DNA of 64,000 nucleotides from Acidovorax sp. NCPPB 4044 (GTDB taxonomy: Bacteria > Pseudomonadota > Gammaproteobacteria > Burkholderiales > Burkholderiaceae_C), in contig NZ_JAMCOS010000001.1 in assembly GCF_028069655.1 (NCBI RefSeq), positions 4,928,001 to 4,992,000 on the forward strand, written 5' to 3'. Shown here piece by piece: positions 29,522-39,936 of this stretch. The translations under genes were made by a program, and so were the position numbers. Positions within the stretch are counted from its first letter, which is position 1; every line of letters begins with the position of its first letter. The notes under the pieces are model-generated. The model was not told where the DNA came from, searched no databases, and saw nothing but the letters and a program-made list of their open reading frames with translations.

Positions 29522-30025
29522 TCAGAAAGGGGGCCAGTCGCGCGGATCGGGCTCGTCGGTGAACATCACCTTCTGCACGACGCCGCGGCGGTCGATGTGC
29601 ACGTGCGCGAAGCGGCGCGTGCCCATGTCGTCGCGGAAACGGTAGGTCCAGATGTCGCCATCGAAGCGCGCCACCTGCTCCACGCGCATCGGCGGGCCGA
29701 AGAAGCGGCGGACTTCCTCGAACGACGTGCCGGCCGGGATGCCCGCGAGGTTCTGGAAGGTGAGGACCTGGTCGCGGCGCACGAGGCGGCCCTGCGCGTC
29801 GAAATCGAGGTGGTAGACCTGCCGGCCCGCGGGCTGCGTGCTGTAGAGCATGCGCTCGCCGCCACCGGGCAGGGCGGAGGACGAATACGGACGGCCCATC
29901 TCGCGCAGCACGTCCTCGCGGTGCGCGCCCGGCTTCAGGAAGTCGGGCGACGCGCAGGCGGCCAGCAGCGCCGCCAGCCCGGCCGCGACCGCACAGCGCC
30001 ACAGCGCGTGCAGGCGGCCGGTCAT
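29522..30025 (-). CDS. Predicted outer-membrane lipoprotein, BamE/OmlA-like
   Basis: A 167-residue protein with a lipoprotein signal (short basic N-terminus, hydrophobic stretch, lipobox LLAAC with the cysteine at residue 25). The mature part begins [20 protein letters not shown]. The pattern of a turn, a helix and GxP followed by beta strands resembles the small SmpA/BamE fold. The start codon overlaps the def stop (ATGA). It is shorter than true BamE partners elsewhere in the genome would be expected to be different; the name BamE-like is from fold impression only. Confidence 0.72.
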   Translation of the reverse strand: MTGRLHALWRCAVAAGLAALLAACASPDFLKPGAHREDVLREMGRPYSSSALPGGGERMLYSTQPAGRQVYHLDFDAQGRLVRRDQVLTFQNLAGIPAGTSFEEVRRFFGPPMRVEQVARFDGDIWTYRFRDDMGTRRFAHVHIDRRGVVQKVMFTDEPDPRDWPPF

Positions 30026-30531
30026 GCCCGGGCCTCCCGCTGCTGCTTGACCATCTTGGTCTTGATGCGGTTGCGCTTGAGGGGGGAGAGGTATTCGACG
30101 AACACCTTGCCCAGCAGGTGGTCCATCTCGTGCTGGATGCAGATGGCCAGCAGGCCCTCGGCCTCGATCACGCGGGACTGGCCCTGCGCATCGAGGGCCT
30201 GCACGCGCACCGCCGTGGACCGCTCGACGCCGTCATAGATGCCGGGCACGGAGAGGCAGCCTTCCTCGCCCATCTCCTTGTCGTCGCTGGCCCAGAGGAT
30301 CTCGGGGTTGATGAGGACGAGCGGGGTGTCGTGGTCCTCGGAGACATCCATCGTGATGATGCGCTCGTGCACGTCCACCTGCGTGGCCGCGAGGCCGATG
30401 CCCTTCGCGTCGTACATCGTCTCGAACATATCGTCCAGCAGCGCGCGTACGCGGTCGTCCACGGCCTGGACGGGCTGGGCCACCTTGTGCAGGCGTGGGT
30501 CGGGATAGCAGAGGATGGGAAGGAGGGCCAT
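30022..30531 (-). CDS. def: Peptide deformylase
   Basis: A 169-residue metalloenzyme that removes the N-formyl group from new proteins. All three motifs are present: [19 protein letters not shown] (metal-binding Cys) and QHEMDHLLG (two metal-binding His and catalytic Glu). The start [11 protein letters not shown] gives the standard length. It is first of the minus-strand series and divergent from the LysM protein gene; about 214 bases lie between them. Confidence 0.97.
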   Translation of the reverse strand: MALLPILCYPDPRLHKVAQPVQAVDDRVRALLDDMFETMYDAKGIGLAATQVDVHERIITMDVSEDHDTPLVLINPEILWASDDKEMGEEGCLSVPGIYDGVERSTAVRVQALDAQGQSRVIEAEGLLAICIQHEMDHLLGKVFVEYLSPLKRNRIKTKMVKQQREARA

Positions 30532-30745
30532 GGCGGGACGGGCAAAGATGTCGCTATTTTCGCCACTTTCGCGCGGCGGCGTCGCGGGCCGCCGCAATAA
30601 TCGTTGCCCGATCCAGGGCTTGGGCCCAGAATCCGCAGTGGTTTGTAACGTATCGGCCGGCGAGTTTTGTCACCAAACAAGACGGCCCGCTGCCAGCGAG
30701 GGGCGTTTTGCAATGTGTGCTGACAAGAGCAACGGGATCGAGAAC

Positions 30746-31960
30746 ATGAACGTATCCACCCGCCTGCGGGTTCCGGCGCTGGGCGCTCTGGCGCTGGCGG
30801 CCGCCGCCCTCGTGGCTCCCCTGGCCGGGCATGCGCAGAACTATCCCATCACCCCCGACCAGCGCGCGACGGCGCAGCAGGTGGCCTCGCGCGGCGTCCC
30901 GCTCTCCGAACTCTCGCCCACCGCCCCCGATACGTACGTGGTCAAGCGCGGCGACACGCTCTGGGCCATCTCCGGCATGTACCTGCAGCGGCCCTGGCGC
31001 TGGCCCGAACTGTGGGGCATGAACCTCCAGGCCATCCCGAACCCGCACCTCATCTACCCGGGCCAGACCCTCTACCTCGAGAAGGTGGATGGCTACGCCC
31101 GCCTGCGCACCACCCCCGGCGGCGCCAGCGGCGATACCGAGACCGTCCGCGTCTCCCCGCGCACGCGCACCGACAGCCTGGCCGGCACGGCATTGCCCAC
31201 GCTGCAGCCGCACCTCATCGAGCCCTTCCTGGTCGAGCCGCTCATCGTGGACGAGCTGACCCTCTCGCAGACCCCGCGCATCGTGGCGACGGTGGATGAG
31301 CGCGTGCTGATGGCCAACGGCGACCGTGCCTACGTGCGCGGCCCGGCCGGCCGTCCGTTGCGCCTGGATCCGGGCGTGCCGCGGCAGTACCGCGTGTTCC
31401 GCAGCGCCGTTCCCATGAAGGACCCCGAAACCGGCGAGATCCTCGGCTACGAAGCCCAGTACGTCGCGAAGGCGGAACTGGTGCGCGGCGAATCCACGGA
31501 AGAGACCCGCACCCCGAAGGGCGGCGCCACCCTCGACGTGGTGCCCGCCACCATCGATCTTTCGGGCGCAAAGGAAGAAGTGCGCTTCGGCGACCGGCTG
31601 CTGCCCGCCCCCGAGCGTGGCTACGTGAGCTACACGCCGCGCGCACCGCAGTCCCCGGTGGATGCCCGCGTGGTGTCCATCTACGGCGGCTCCGCCGTGG
31701 CCTACGCAGCGCAGAACCAGGTGGTCACGATCAACCGCGGTACCCGCGACGGCATGGAGCCCGGCCTCGTGCTGACCGTGCTCACCAAGGGCGAGCGCGT
31801 GGTCGACAAGACGGACGAGGACCGCGCCACCATCAAGCTGCCCAGCGAGGCCAATGGCACGGCCATGGTCTTCCGCACCTTCGATCGCATCTCGTACGTG
31901 CTCCTGCTGCAGGTGCAGCAGGGCGTGCGCGTGGGCGACCGCCTCGTCAATCCGCAGTGA
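30746..31960 (+). CDS. LysM domain peptidoglycan-binding protein
   Basis: A 404-residue exported protein. A signal peptide (STRLRVP, hydrophobic stretch, GHAQ at about residue 31) is followed by a linker and one LysM domain at about 68-115 (YVVKRGDTLWAIS through IYPGQTLYL). LysM binds the glycan of peptidoglycan. The remaining 290 or so residues are beta-rich and conserved next to dprA in betaproteobacteria; I know no function for them. The start MNVSTRL has GGGATCGAG upstream; an in-frame ATG at 30713 is an alternative. dprA follows 83 bases downstream. Confidence 0.88.
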   Translation: MNVSTRLRVPALGALALAAAALVAPLAGHAQNYPITPDQRATAQQVASRGVPLSELSPTAPDTYVVKRGDTLWAISGMYLQRPWRWPELWGMNLQAIPNPHLIYPGQTLYLEKVDGYARLRTTPGGASGDTETVRVSPRTRTDSLAGTALPTLQPHLIEPFLVEPLIVDELTLSQTPRIVATVDERVLMANGDRAYVRGPAGRPLRLDPGVPRQYRVFRSAVPMKDPETGEILGYEAQYVAKAELVRGESTEETRTPKGGATLDVVPATIDLSGAKEEVRFGDRLLPAPERGYVSYTPRAPQSPVDARVVSIYGGSAVAYAAQNQVVTINRGTRDGMEPGLVLTVLTKGERVVDKTDEDRATIKLPSEANGTAMVFRTFDRISYVLLLQVQQGVRVGDRLVNPQ

Positions 31961-32043
31961 GGGCGTAGGAGCGCCCTGGGCGGCCGCTGCACCGCAGCCC
32001 GCCCGGGCACTTGATCCCCCTTCCTCCCCGGACCATCGTCCGC

Positions 32044-33276
32044 ATGCAACGCGACGAACTCAGTGCATGGCTGCGGCTCACGCTCACGGCTGGCGTGGGC
32101 AACGGCACGGCCCGGCGGCTGCTGAGCGCTTTCGGCCTCCCCCAGCAGATCTTTGCTCAACCGGAGGAGAGCCTCCGCGCGCACGCCGCCGCGGCGCAGG
32201 CCCGGGCGCTGTGCACGGAGCCGCCGTCACTGGCGGCGCTGGAGGCCACCACATGGCAATGGCTGCACGGCACGCCGCCCGACGGCGAATCGGACGGCGC
32301 ACCCGTGCGCCGCATCGTGACCCTGGGCGATGCCGCCTACCCTCCCGCGTTGCTCGCCACCGAAGACCCCCCGTTGCTGCTGTACCTGATGGGGGCCGCG
32401 CAATGGCTGGACGGCGAGGGGCCTTCGCGCTGGCCGCTGGAACGCTGCCTGGCCATCGTCGGCAGCCGCAATCCCACGGCCCAGGGCGCCGACAACGCCC
32501 GGCAGTTTGCGCGGGCACTGCGGAGCACCGGCCTGTGCATCGTTTCCGGGCTGGCGCTCGGGGTGGATGCCGCTGCCCATGAGGGCGCGCTGGAAGCCGA
32601 AACGCCCCCCGGCAGCGATGGCGACGACCTGCCCGCCACCCTGGCCGTCGTTGGAACCGGCCTGGACCGTGTGTACCCGAGCCGCAACCTCGCGCTGGCG
32701 CGGCATATCGCCCGGCGGGGTGTGGTCCTCAGCGAGTACCCGCTGGGTACGCCGCCCCTGGCGCCCAATTTCCCGAAGCGCAATCGGCTGATCGCGGGTC
32801 TCTCCCAGGGGACGTTGGTGGTGGAGGCCGCTCTGGCCTCCGGCTCGCTGGTCACGGCCCGGCTGGCTTCCGAGCAGGGGCGCGAGGTCTTCGCCATCCC
32901 CGGTTCCATCCATGCCCCGCAGTCGCGTGGCTGCCATGCGCTCATCCGCCAGGGGGCCAAGCTCGTGGAGTCTGCGCAGGATGTGCTGGAAGAGTTGCGC
33001 ATGCCGTCTCCGGCCCGTGCATCCCGCCCGGCGCCTGGCGTTGCAGAAACACTGGCCGTGATCGGCGACAGGGCGGTGGACCCCGCTGCGGCGGAGAGCG
33101 GGCCGCACGGCGCGTTGCTGTCCGCGCTCGGGTTCGATCCCGTCGGCCTCGATGCCCTGGTGGCGAGGACCGGGCTGGACGCTGCCCGGCTCCAGGTGGC
33201 GCTGTTCGAACTGGAAATGGACGGCCACGTGGCCCGCCTGCCGGGCGGCCGTTTCCAGCGCATGGCGCTGGGCTGA
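32044..33276 (+). CDS. dprA: DNA processing protein DprA
   Basis: A 410-residue protein that, in natural transformation, binds incoming single-stranded DNA and loads RecA. The Rossmann core is clear: AIVGSRNPTAQG, SGLALGVDAAAHEGAL, GTGLDRVYPSRN, SEYPLGTPPLAPNFPKRNR and SQGTLVVEAALASGSL. A C-terminal winged helix (about 345-410, SALGFDPVGLDALVARTGL) follows a linker. The start MQRDELSAW is chosen; a TTG 11 codons upstream is in frame. There is a 15-residue acidic insert, GSDGDD, in the core. Confidence 0.95.
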   Translation: MQRDELSAWLRLTLTAGVGNGTARRLLSAFGLPQQIFAQPEESLRAHAAAAQARALCTEPPSLAALEATTWQWLHGTPPDGESDGAPVRRIVTLGDAAYPPALLATEDPPLLLYLMGAAQWLDGEGPSRWPLERCLAIVGSRNPTAQGADNARQFARALRSTGLCIVSGLALGVDAAAHEGALEAETPPGSDGDDLPATLAVVGTGLDRVYPSRNLALARHIARRGVVLSEYPLGTPPLAPNFPKRNRLIAGLSQGTLVVEAALASGSLVTARLASEQGREVFAIPGSIHAPQSRGCHALIRQGAKLVESAQDVLEELRMPSPARASRPAPGVAETLAVIGDRAVDPAAAESGPHGALLSALGFDPVGLDALVARTGLDAARLQVALFELEMDGHVARLPGGRFQRMALG

Positions 33277-33301
33277 CCGACGCCCTGCCGAAGTCAGGGC
33301 G

Positions 33302-34234
33302 TCACAGGCCCAGCATCAGCTGGAGGTTCTGAACGGCCGCGCCGCTGGCGCCCTTGCCGAGGTTGTCCAGCCGGGCCACGAGCACGGCATGGCGGTGGCT
33401 TTCATTCGCGAAGACGCGGAGTTCCAGCGTGTTGGTCCCGTTGAGCGCCAGCGCATCGAGCTTGCCGTCCTCGGTGGGCGGCAGGACACGCACCCATTGT
33501 TCCGGTGTGTTGCTGGCGGCGTAGTGCGCGGTGAGCGCCTCGTGCAGGTCGCCGCCCTTGGGAGTACCCGGCAGCAGGTCCAGGTGCAGCGGCAACTGCA
33601 CCAGCATGCCCTGCGCGAAATTGCCCACGGAAGGCACGAAGATCGGCCGGCGCGTGAGGCCGGTGTACTTCATGATCTCGGGCAGGTGCTTGTGCGTCAG
33701 GCCCAGGCCGTACATCTCGAAGGGAGCGGCATCGCCTTTCTCATAGGCCTCGATCATCGTGCGCCCGCCGCCGCTGTAGCCGCTCACCGACGGCAGCGCG
33801 ACCGGGTAGTCGGCCGGCACCAGGCCGGCATCGACCAGGGGGCGCAACAGGGCGATGGCGCCCGTGGCGTAGCAGCCCGGATTCGATACGCGCGTGGCGC
33901 CTTCCACGGCCTCGCGCTGGCCGGCCGCCAGTTCGGGGAAGCCGAAGACCCAGCCCGGGGCCGTGCGGTGCGCGGTGCTGGCGTCGATCACCTTGATCGT
34001 GCGGCCCGTCTGCGCTGCGATCGAGTCGACCAGGGCGACGGTCTCCCGGGCCGCGTCGTCGTGCAGGCACAGCACCACCAGATCCACGCCTGCGATCAGA
34101 TCGCGCTTGGCGGCCGGATCCTTGCGCAGCTCGGGCGCGATGCTCACGAGTTCCACCTCCGGCATTGCCTGCAGGCGTTCGCGGATCTGCAGGCCCGTGG
34201 TGCCGGCTTCGCCGTCGATGAAGATCTTGGCCAT
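33302..34234 (-). CDS. argC: N-acetyl-gamma-glutamyl-phosphate reductase, type 2
   Basis: A 310-residue enzyme that reduces N-acetylglutamyl phosphate in arginine synthesis. It is the short type 2 form: the nucleotide-binding start [14 protein letters not shown], catalytic Cys121 in [10 protein letters not shown], and HKHLPEI near the substrate site. The start at 34234 has AGGAGA upstream; the open frame extends 32 codons further into the sucC promoter region. It converges with dprA (25 bases between stops) and is divergent from sucCD. Confidence 0.95.
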   Translation of the reverse strand: MAKIFIDGEAGTTGLQIRERLQAMPEVELVSIAPELRKDPAAKRDLIAGVDLVVLCLHDDAARETVALVDSIAAQTGRTIKVIDASTAHRTAPGWVFGFPELAAGQREAVEGATRVSNPGCYATGAIALLRPLVDAGLVPADYPVALPSVSGYSGGGRTMIEAYEKGDAAPFEMYGLGLTHKHLPEIMKYTGLTRRPIFVPSVGNFAQGMLVQLPLHLDLLPGTPKGGDLHEALTAHYAASNTPEQWVRVLPPTEDGKLDALALNGTNTLELRVFANESHRHAVLVARLDNLGKGASGAAVQNLQLMLGL

Positions 34235-34401
34235 GGGGGTGTCTCCTGGAAAGGGGAAATGCGGGAGTCCGGGTACGTGACTCCCGCAAACGATGGTGCG
34301 TCGCAGCATGATACAGTCGCCGGTTGCCATGTCACCCGCCCGCGGCCAGACATCCGGTCATGGCAAACGGGTACCACCATCTTTCCCCTGAGAGAGACCT
34401 C

Positions 34402-35562
<1,161 letters not shown>

Positions 35563-35577
35563 GCCCGGAGAACAAAC

Positions 35578-36474
35578 ATGTCGATCTACATCAACAAAGA
35601 TACCAAGGTCATCACCCAAGGCATCACGGGCAAGACGGGCCAGTTCCACACTGAAAAGTGCCAGGAATACGCGAATGGCAAGAATGCCTTCGTGGCGGGC
35701 GTGAACCCCAAGAAGGCCGGCGAGTCGATCTTCAACATCCCGATCTACGCCTCCGTCAAGGAAGCCGCATCGCAGACCGGCGCGACCGTGTCGGTGATCT
35801 ACGTGCCGCCAGCAGGCGCTGCCGCCGCCATCTGGGAAGCCGTCGAGGCCGACCTGGACATGGCGATCTGCATCACCGAAGGCATCCCGGTGCGCGACAT
35901 GCTCGAAGTGCGCAACAAGATGAAGGCCAAGGAAGCCGCCGGCGGCAAGAAGACCCTGCTGCTGGGTCCCAACTGCCCCGGCCTGATCACGCCCGACGAG
36001 ATCAAGATCGGCATCATGCCCGGCCACATCCATCGCAAGGGCCGCATCGGCGTGGTGTCCCGTTCGGGCACGCTGACGTATGAAGCCGTGGCCATGCTGA
36101 CCGAAGTCGGCCTGGGCCAGTCGAGCGCCGTGGGCATTGGTGGCGACCCCATCAACGGCCTCAAGCACATCGACGTGATGAAGGCCTTCAACGAAGACCC
36201 CGACACCGACGCCGTCATCATGATCGGTGAAATCGGCGGCCCGGACGAAGCCGAAGCCGCGCAATGGTGCAAGGCCAACATGAAGAAGCCTATCGTGGGC
36301 TTCATCGCTGGCGTCACCGCCCCTCCCGGCAAGCGCATGGGCCATGCCGGCGCGCTGATCTCCGGCGGCGCCGACACGGCCGATGCCAAGCTCGCCATCA
36401 TGGAAGAGTCCGGTTTCGTCATCACGCGCAACCCGTCCGAACTGGGCAAGCTGCTCAAGGCCCAGCTCAAGTAA
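35578..36474 (+). CDS. sucD: Succinyl-CoA synthetase alpha subunit
   Basis: A 298-residue CoA-binding subunit that carries the phosphohistidine. Landmarks are [65 protein letters not shown] and the catalytic His in [17 protein letters not shown]. It follows sucC by 15 bases. Coding ends about 140 bases before a strong hairpin. Confidence 0.98.
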   Translation: MSIYINKDTKVITQGITGKTGQFHTEKCQEYANGKNAFVAGVNPKKAGESIFNIPIYASVKEAASQTGATVSVIYVPPAGAAAAIWEAVEADLDMAICITEGIPVRDMLEVRNKMKAKEAAGGKKTLLLGPNCPGLITPDEIKIGIMPGHIHRKGRIGVVSRSGTLTYEAVAMLTEVGLGQSSAVGIGGDPINGLKHIDVMKAFNEDPDTDAVIMIGEIGGPDEAEAAQWCKANMKKPIVGFIAGVTAPPGKRMGHAGALISGGADTADAKLAIMEESGFVITRNPSELGKLLKAQLK

Positions 36475-36615
36475 GCTGCAGGCAGGCCCGTTGCGCGCCT
36501 CGCGGCAGAAGCGGGGTGAACGGGCGGTGGGGTGGGCGGCTGCAACCGGCAAGTGCTAAGCAAAACTACGCACGACCTGGGATGGCACCGGCGCTACACT
36601 GATCGCTCCAAAAAA

Positions 36616-36650
36616 GAGAAGCGCCCGAAACGCAGGTTTCGGGCGCTTCT
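36616..36650 (+). terminator. Terminator-like hairpin after sucCD
   Basis: A perfect 15-bp stem (36617-36631 with 36636-36650) with loop GCAG. It is preceded by an A-run and followed by only TT then GCATTC, so on the plus strand the U-tract is weak. The A-run would give a good U-tract for transcripts coming the other way. It ends 27 bases before the TerC start, so it could also attenuate that gene. Confidence 0.65.
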
Positions 36651-36677
36651 TGCATTCATAACAGTGGAGCAACTCTC

Positions 36678-37364
36678 ATGGAATTACTGCAGTCCGCCGA
36701 TTTCTGGATCGGCCTGATCAAGATCGTCTGGATCAACATCATCCTGTCGGGCGACAACGCCGTCGTCATTGCGCTCGCCGCCCGTTCGCTCCCTCCCCAT
36801 CAGCAGAAGCAGGCCATTTTCTGGGGCTCTGGCGCCGCCGTCGTGCTGCGGATCGCGCTGACCGTGGTGGCGGCAAAGCTGCTTGAACTGTCGTTCCTCC
36901 AGATCATCGGCGGATGCCTGCTGCTCTGGATCGGCCTGCAACTCATGGCCGACGGAGACGAAGAGGAAGAGAGCAGCGGCACCCATTCGGGCCTCATGAC
37001 CGCTGTGAGGACCATCCTGATCGCGGACCTGGTGATGAGCCTGGACAACGTCATCGCCGTGGCGGCGGCGGCCCACGGCAACATGGTGCTGCTCATCCTG
37101 GGCCTGGCCATCAGCATTCCGCTCGTCATCTTCGGCAGCACGCTCATGATCAAGCTCATGGAGCGTTTCCCCGTCATCGTGCTGCTGGGCGCGGGACTCA
37201 TCGGCTGGGTGGGCGGAGAAACCATCGCCAGCGACGCATCGCTGCACGACTTCGCCGCGGCGCATCCTTCGCTCCACTACGTCGCGGCAGCGCTGGGCGC
37301 GGCCTTCGTCATCGGCGTGGGCAAGCTCATGCAACTGCGGTCCCAAAGGCAAGCTGCCGCCTGA
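36678..37364 (+). CDS. TerC family (YjbE-type) membrane protein
   Basis: A 228-residue inner-membrane protein with about seven helices. The two conserved acidic sites of the family are seen: ILSGDNAVVIALAAR near the N-terminus and LVMSLDNVIAVAAAA in the middle. An acidic loop (DGDEEEESS) lies between them. TerC-family proteins are linked to manganese export and tellurite resistance. Unlike the second TerC gene in this window (47072-47806), no yybP-ykoY riboswitch is visible upstream; instead a terminator-like hairpin precedes it. Confidence 0.9.
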   Translation: MELLQSADFWIGLIKIVWINIILSGDNAVVIALAARSLPPHQQKQAIFWGSGAAVVLRIALTVVAAKLLELSFLQIIGGCLLLWIGLQLMADGDEEEESSGTHSGLMTAVRTILIADLVMSLDNVIAVAAAAHGNMVLLILGLAISIPLVIFGSTLMIKLMERFPVIVLLGAGLIGWVGGETIASDASLHDFAAAHPSLHYVAAALGAAFVIGVGKLMQLRSQRQAAA

Positions 37365-37490
37365 TCCAGGGCCCTTCTGCAAGAGCGCAGCCCTGGCGCT
37401 GCGGTTTGCTTCCCGATAAACATCCCGGCGTTGGTGCCTCGTCTATGATGCGGCACGCGACGCATAGGGAAAAGATATGGGGAACTTCAC

Positions 37491-37586
37491 ATGGCCGTAA
37501 CGAAGGGGATGACGTCGGCGTTCGATAACGTCATTCCCCAGGAGATGACTCTCCTGCTGCCTTTTTGCGGGGCGGCTGCGGCATGA
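37491..37586 (+). CDS. Possible 31-codon leader ORF
   Basis: ATG at 37491 with GGGGAAC upstream opens a 31-residue frame (MAVTKGMTSAFDNV...) whose TGA overlaps the phosphatase start codon (ATGA at 37583-37586). The overlap would couple translation of the two. No similarity is recognised. It may be chance, or this may be the remains of a longer conserved leader. Confidence 0.3.
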   Translation: MAVTKGMTSAFDNVIPQEMTLLLPFCGAAAA

Positions 37587-38392
37587 GCACGTCTTCCTCT
37601 CTGGTGTACGAATTCTGCGCCTTGACCGACCAGGGGCGTGTGCGGTCGAACAATGAAGACGCCGTGACGGTCGACATCGCCAGCCAGGTAGCGGTCCTGG
37701 CCGATGGCATGGGGGGCTACAACGCGGGCGAGGTCGCCAGCCGCATGGCGACCGAGTTGATCCAGCAGGGCCTTGTCCAGTGGCTGGAAGACGATGGCCG
37801 CAGTGCCGTACCGGGCGACCTGCGGCTGGCGATGGAGACCTGTGTCGAATCCGCCAACCGCGCCATCTACCAGGCCTCCCAATCCAATGCGCAGTGCGCC
37901 GGCATGGGTACGACCGTTGTCGTGGCCGTGTTCCGGGGGGACCGTCTGGTCCTGGGGCACATCGGCGATTCGCGCTGCTACCGGTTGCGTGACGGCGCCC
38001 TCTGCCAGATCACACGGGACCACTCCTGGCTGCAGGAGCAGGTCGATGCAGGCATCCTCACTCCGCAAGAGGCTGCGCTCTCCGGATTCCGCAACCTGGT
38101 GACCCGGGCGCTGGGGGTCGAATCCACCGCACTGCTGGAAGTGAATGAATTCATGGTGCAGCCCGACGACCTGTTCATCCTGTGCTCGGATGGCTTGACG
38201 GACATGGTGGACGACGGAGAACTTGAGGCGATCGCCGCAGGCTCGGGAGCGCTTGTCGACCGCGCCGCCCGGATGATCGAGGCCGCCAACTTCCGCGGGG
38301 GCCGCGACAACATCAGCGTGCTGCTGGTCCGGGCGGGCGCTGCCGAAAAGAAACGCGGCCTGGTGTCACGATTGTTGCTACGTACCGATTGA
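37583..38392 (+). CDS. PP2C-type serine/threonine protein phosphatase
   Basis: A 269-residue cytoplasmic phosphatase of the PPM/Stp1 type. The metal-binding motifs are complete: RSNNEDAV, VLADGMGGYNAGEVAS, GMGTTVVVA, GHIGDSRCYR, LCSDGLTDMV and GGRDNISVLLV. It removes phosphate from Ser/Thr in proteins. The start MSTSSSL is preferred over an in-frame TTG six codons earlier. An FHA-domain gene, whose product would read phosphothreonine, lies 120 bases downstream. No kinase gene is visible in the window. Confidence 0.94.
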   Translation: MSTSSSLVYEFCALTDQGRVRSNNEDAVTVDIASQVAVLADGMGGYNAGEVASRMATELIQQGLVQWLEDDGRSAVPGDLRLAMETCVESANRAIYQASQSNAQCAGMGTTVVVAVFRGDRLVLGHIGDSRCYRLRDGALCQITRDHSWLQEQVDAGILTPQEAALSGFRNLVTRALGVESTALLEVNEFMVQPDDLFILCSDGLTDMVDDGELEAIAAGSGALVDRAARMIEAANFRGGRDNISVLLVRAGAAEKKRGLVSRLLLRTD

Positions 38393-38414
38393 AAGGGTCG
38401 ATCATGACCCTTTT
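38392..38414 (+). terminator. Hairpin after the phosphatase gene
   Basis: An 8-bp stem AAAGGGTC/GACCCTTT (38392-38399 with 38406-38413), loop GATCAT, followed by a single T then GG. It begins on the last base of the stop codon. It is a weak terminator candidate, perhaps reducing read-through into the FHA gene. Confidence 0.45.
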
Positions 38415-38512
38415 GGCCATTTCTTTTGCCCTGCACGCGCCCGGCGCTGCCTGGGTGAAGATGGCCTGGAAGCAGACATCCATTAGCTAGCTAGACAGAC
38501 GAGGAACGGTTC

Positions 38513-39166
38513 ATGCCCAAAATGATCGTGTCGATCGACGGAGTGGTCATCAAAGAAGTGGCGCTGACCAAGGAGCGCACGACGCTGGGGCGCCGGCCCT
38601 ACAACGACATCGTCATCGACAACCTGGCCGTCAGTGGCGAACACGCCGTGATCCACATGGCCGGTGAAACAGTGGAGGTCGAGGACATCGGCAGCACCAA
38701 TGGCACCTATGTGAACGGCCAGGCCGCCAAGCGGCAGGCCCTGCGCAACGGCGATCTCGTGGAGGTGGGCAAATACAAGATCCGCTTCGTCCACGAGGGT
38801 GCTGGCGAGAACTATGAGAAGACCATGATCTTCACCCCCGGCATGCTGCCTCCGCGGACGCTGAATTCCCGGCCCGCGCCTTTGGGCGGAGCGCCCAGCG
38901 TGCCGCTGAACGCGGCCATCCGCGTCGTCTCCGGCGCCGCTGCCGGCCGCGAGGTGGCTCTGCTGAAGGTGGTCACCACCATCGGCAAGCCCGGGGTGGC
39001 CGTGGCCTCCATCACCAAGCGCCACCACGGATTCGTTCTGGCCCACGTGGAAGGCATCGAACACCCGCGCCTCAACGGCTCGCCCACTGGCGCGGAACCG
39101 GTGTTGCTGAAGGACGGCGATCGCCTTGAATTGGCCGGCACCGAGATGGAATTCAAGCAGCAATAA
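38513..39166 (+). CDS. FHA domain-containing protein
   Basis: A 217-residue cytoplasmic protein. Residues 20-95 form a classic FHA domain that binds phosphothreonine (TTLGRRPYNDIVIDN, SGEHAVI, DIGSTNGTYVNG). A second beta-rich segment at about 127-217 (AAIRVVSGAAAGREVAL, TTIGKPGVAVASITKR, LKDGDRLELAG) looks like a degenerate FHA repeat lacking the SxxH and STNG residues. The start has GAGGAAC upstream. With the PP2C gene it forms a phospho-signalling pair that sits next to the type IV pilin gene. Confidence 0.92.
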   Translation: MPKMIVSIDGVVIKEVALTKERTTLGRRPYNDIVIDNLAVSGEHAVIHMAGETVEVEDIGSTNGTYVNGQAAKRQALRNGDLVEVGKYKIRFVHEGAGENYEKTMIFTPGMLPPRTLNSRPAPLGGAPSVPLNAAIRVVSGAAAGREVALLKVVTTIGKPGVAVASITKRHHGFVLAHVEGIEHPRLNGSPTGAEPVLLKDGDRLELAGTEMEFKQQ

Positions 39167-39223
39167 GTGGGGTGACGGCGGTGTACGTTTCGTTGTGCCT
39201 GCAACGAGTGATGACAAGGGTGG

Positions 39224-39239
39224 GTGACAGGATTGTCAC
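39224..39239. promoter_or_regulatory. Candidate PilR-type activator site upstream of pilA
   Basis: An inverted repeat GTGACA-N4-TGTCAC, with a further TGACA at 39212-39216. It lies 50 to 80 bases upstream of a -24/-12 promoter, where an enhancer-binding protein would act. TGTC boxes are reported for PilR in Pseudomonas; the match here is by inspection. Confidence 0.5.
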
Positions 39240-39290
39240 TTCAGGGCCGAAACGAAGCCATGGCCCGCATTGCGAAGCCCGACGCTTGCC

Positions 39291-39306
39291 TGGCACGCAA
39301 CCTGCT
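39291..39306 (+). promoter_or_regulatory. Sigma-54 promoter of pilA
   Basis: TGGCACGCAACCTGCT has the GG and GC dinucleotides exactly ten bases apart, as RpoN requires, and TGGCAC is the -24 consensus. Transcription would start near 39317 and leave a leader of about 58 bases before the pilA ATG. Major pilin genes are typically RpoN/PilR dependent. Confidence 0.75.
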
Positions 39307-39344
39307 TTTAAAGGCTCAGCCTGCGAAATCCTTCTGCAGGTTGA

Positions 39345-39881
<537 letters not shown>

Positions 39882-39902
39882 TCAGCTAGCTGATTCATGA
39901 AG

Positions 39903-39930
39903 AACCTCCCTTCGGGGAGGTTTTTTTCTT
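39903..39930 (+). terminator. Rho-independent terminator after pilA
   Basis: Stem AACCTCCC/GGGAGGTT (39903-39910 with 39915-39922), tetraloop TTCG, followed by a long T-run. It is a textbook intrinsic terminator, 20 bases after the pilA stop. Confidence 0.92.
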
Positions 39931-39936
39931 TTTACG

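Noticed and set aside
36475..36677. A yybP-ykoY riboswitch upstream of the first TerC gene.
   Set aside because: None of the fixed loops found at 48000-48128 occurs here; only a terminator-like hairpin is present.
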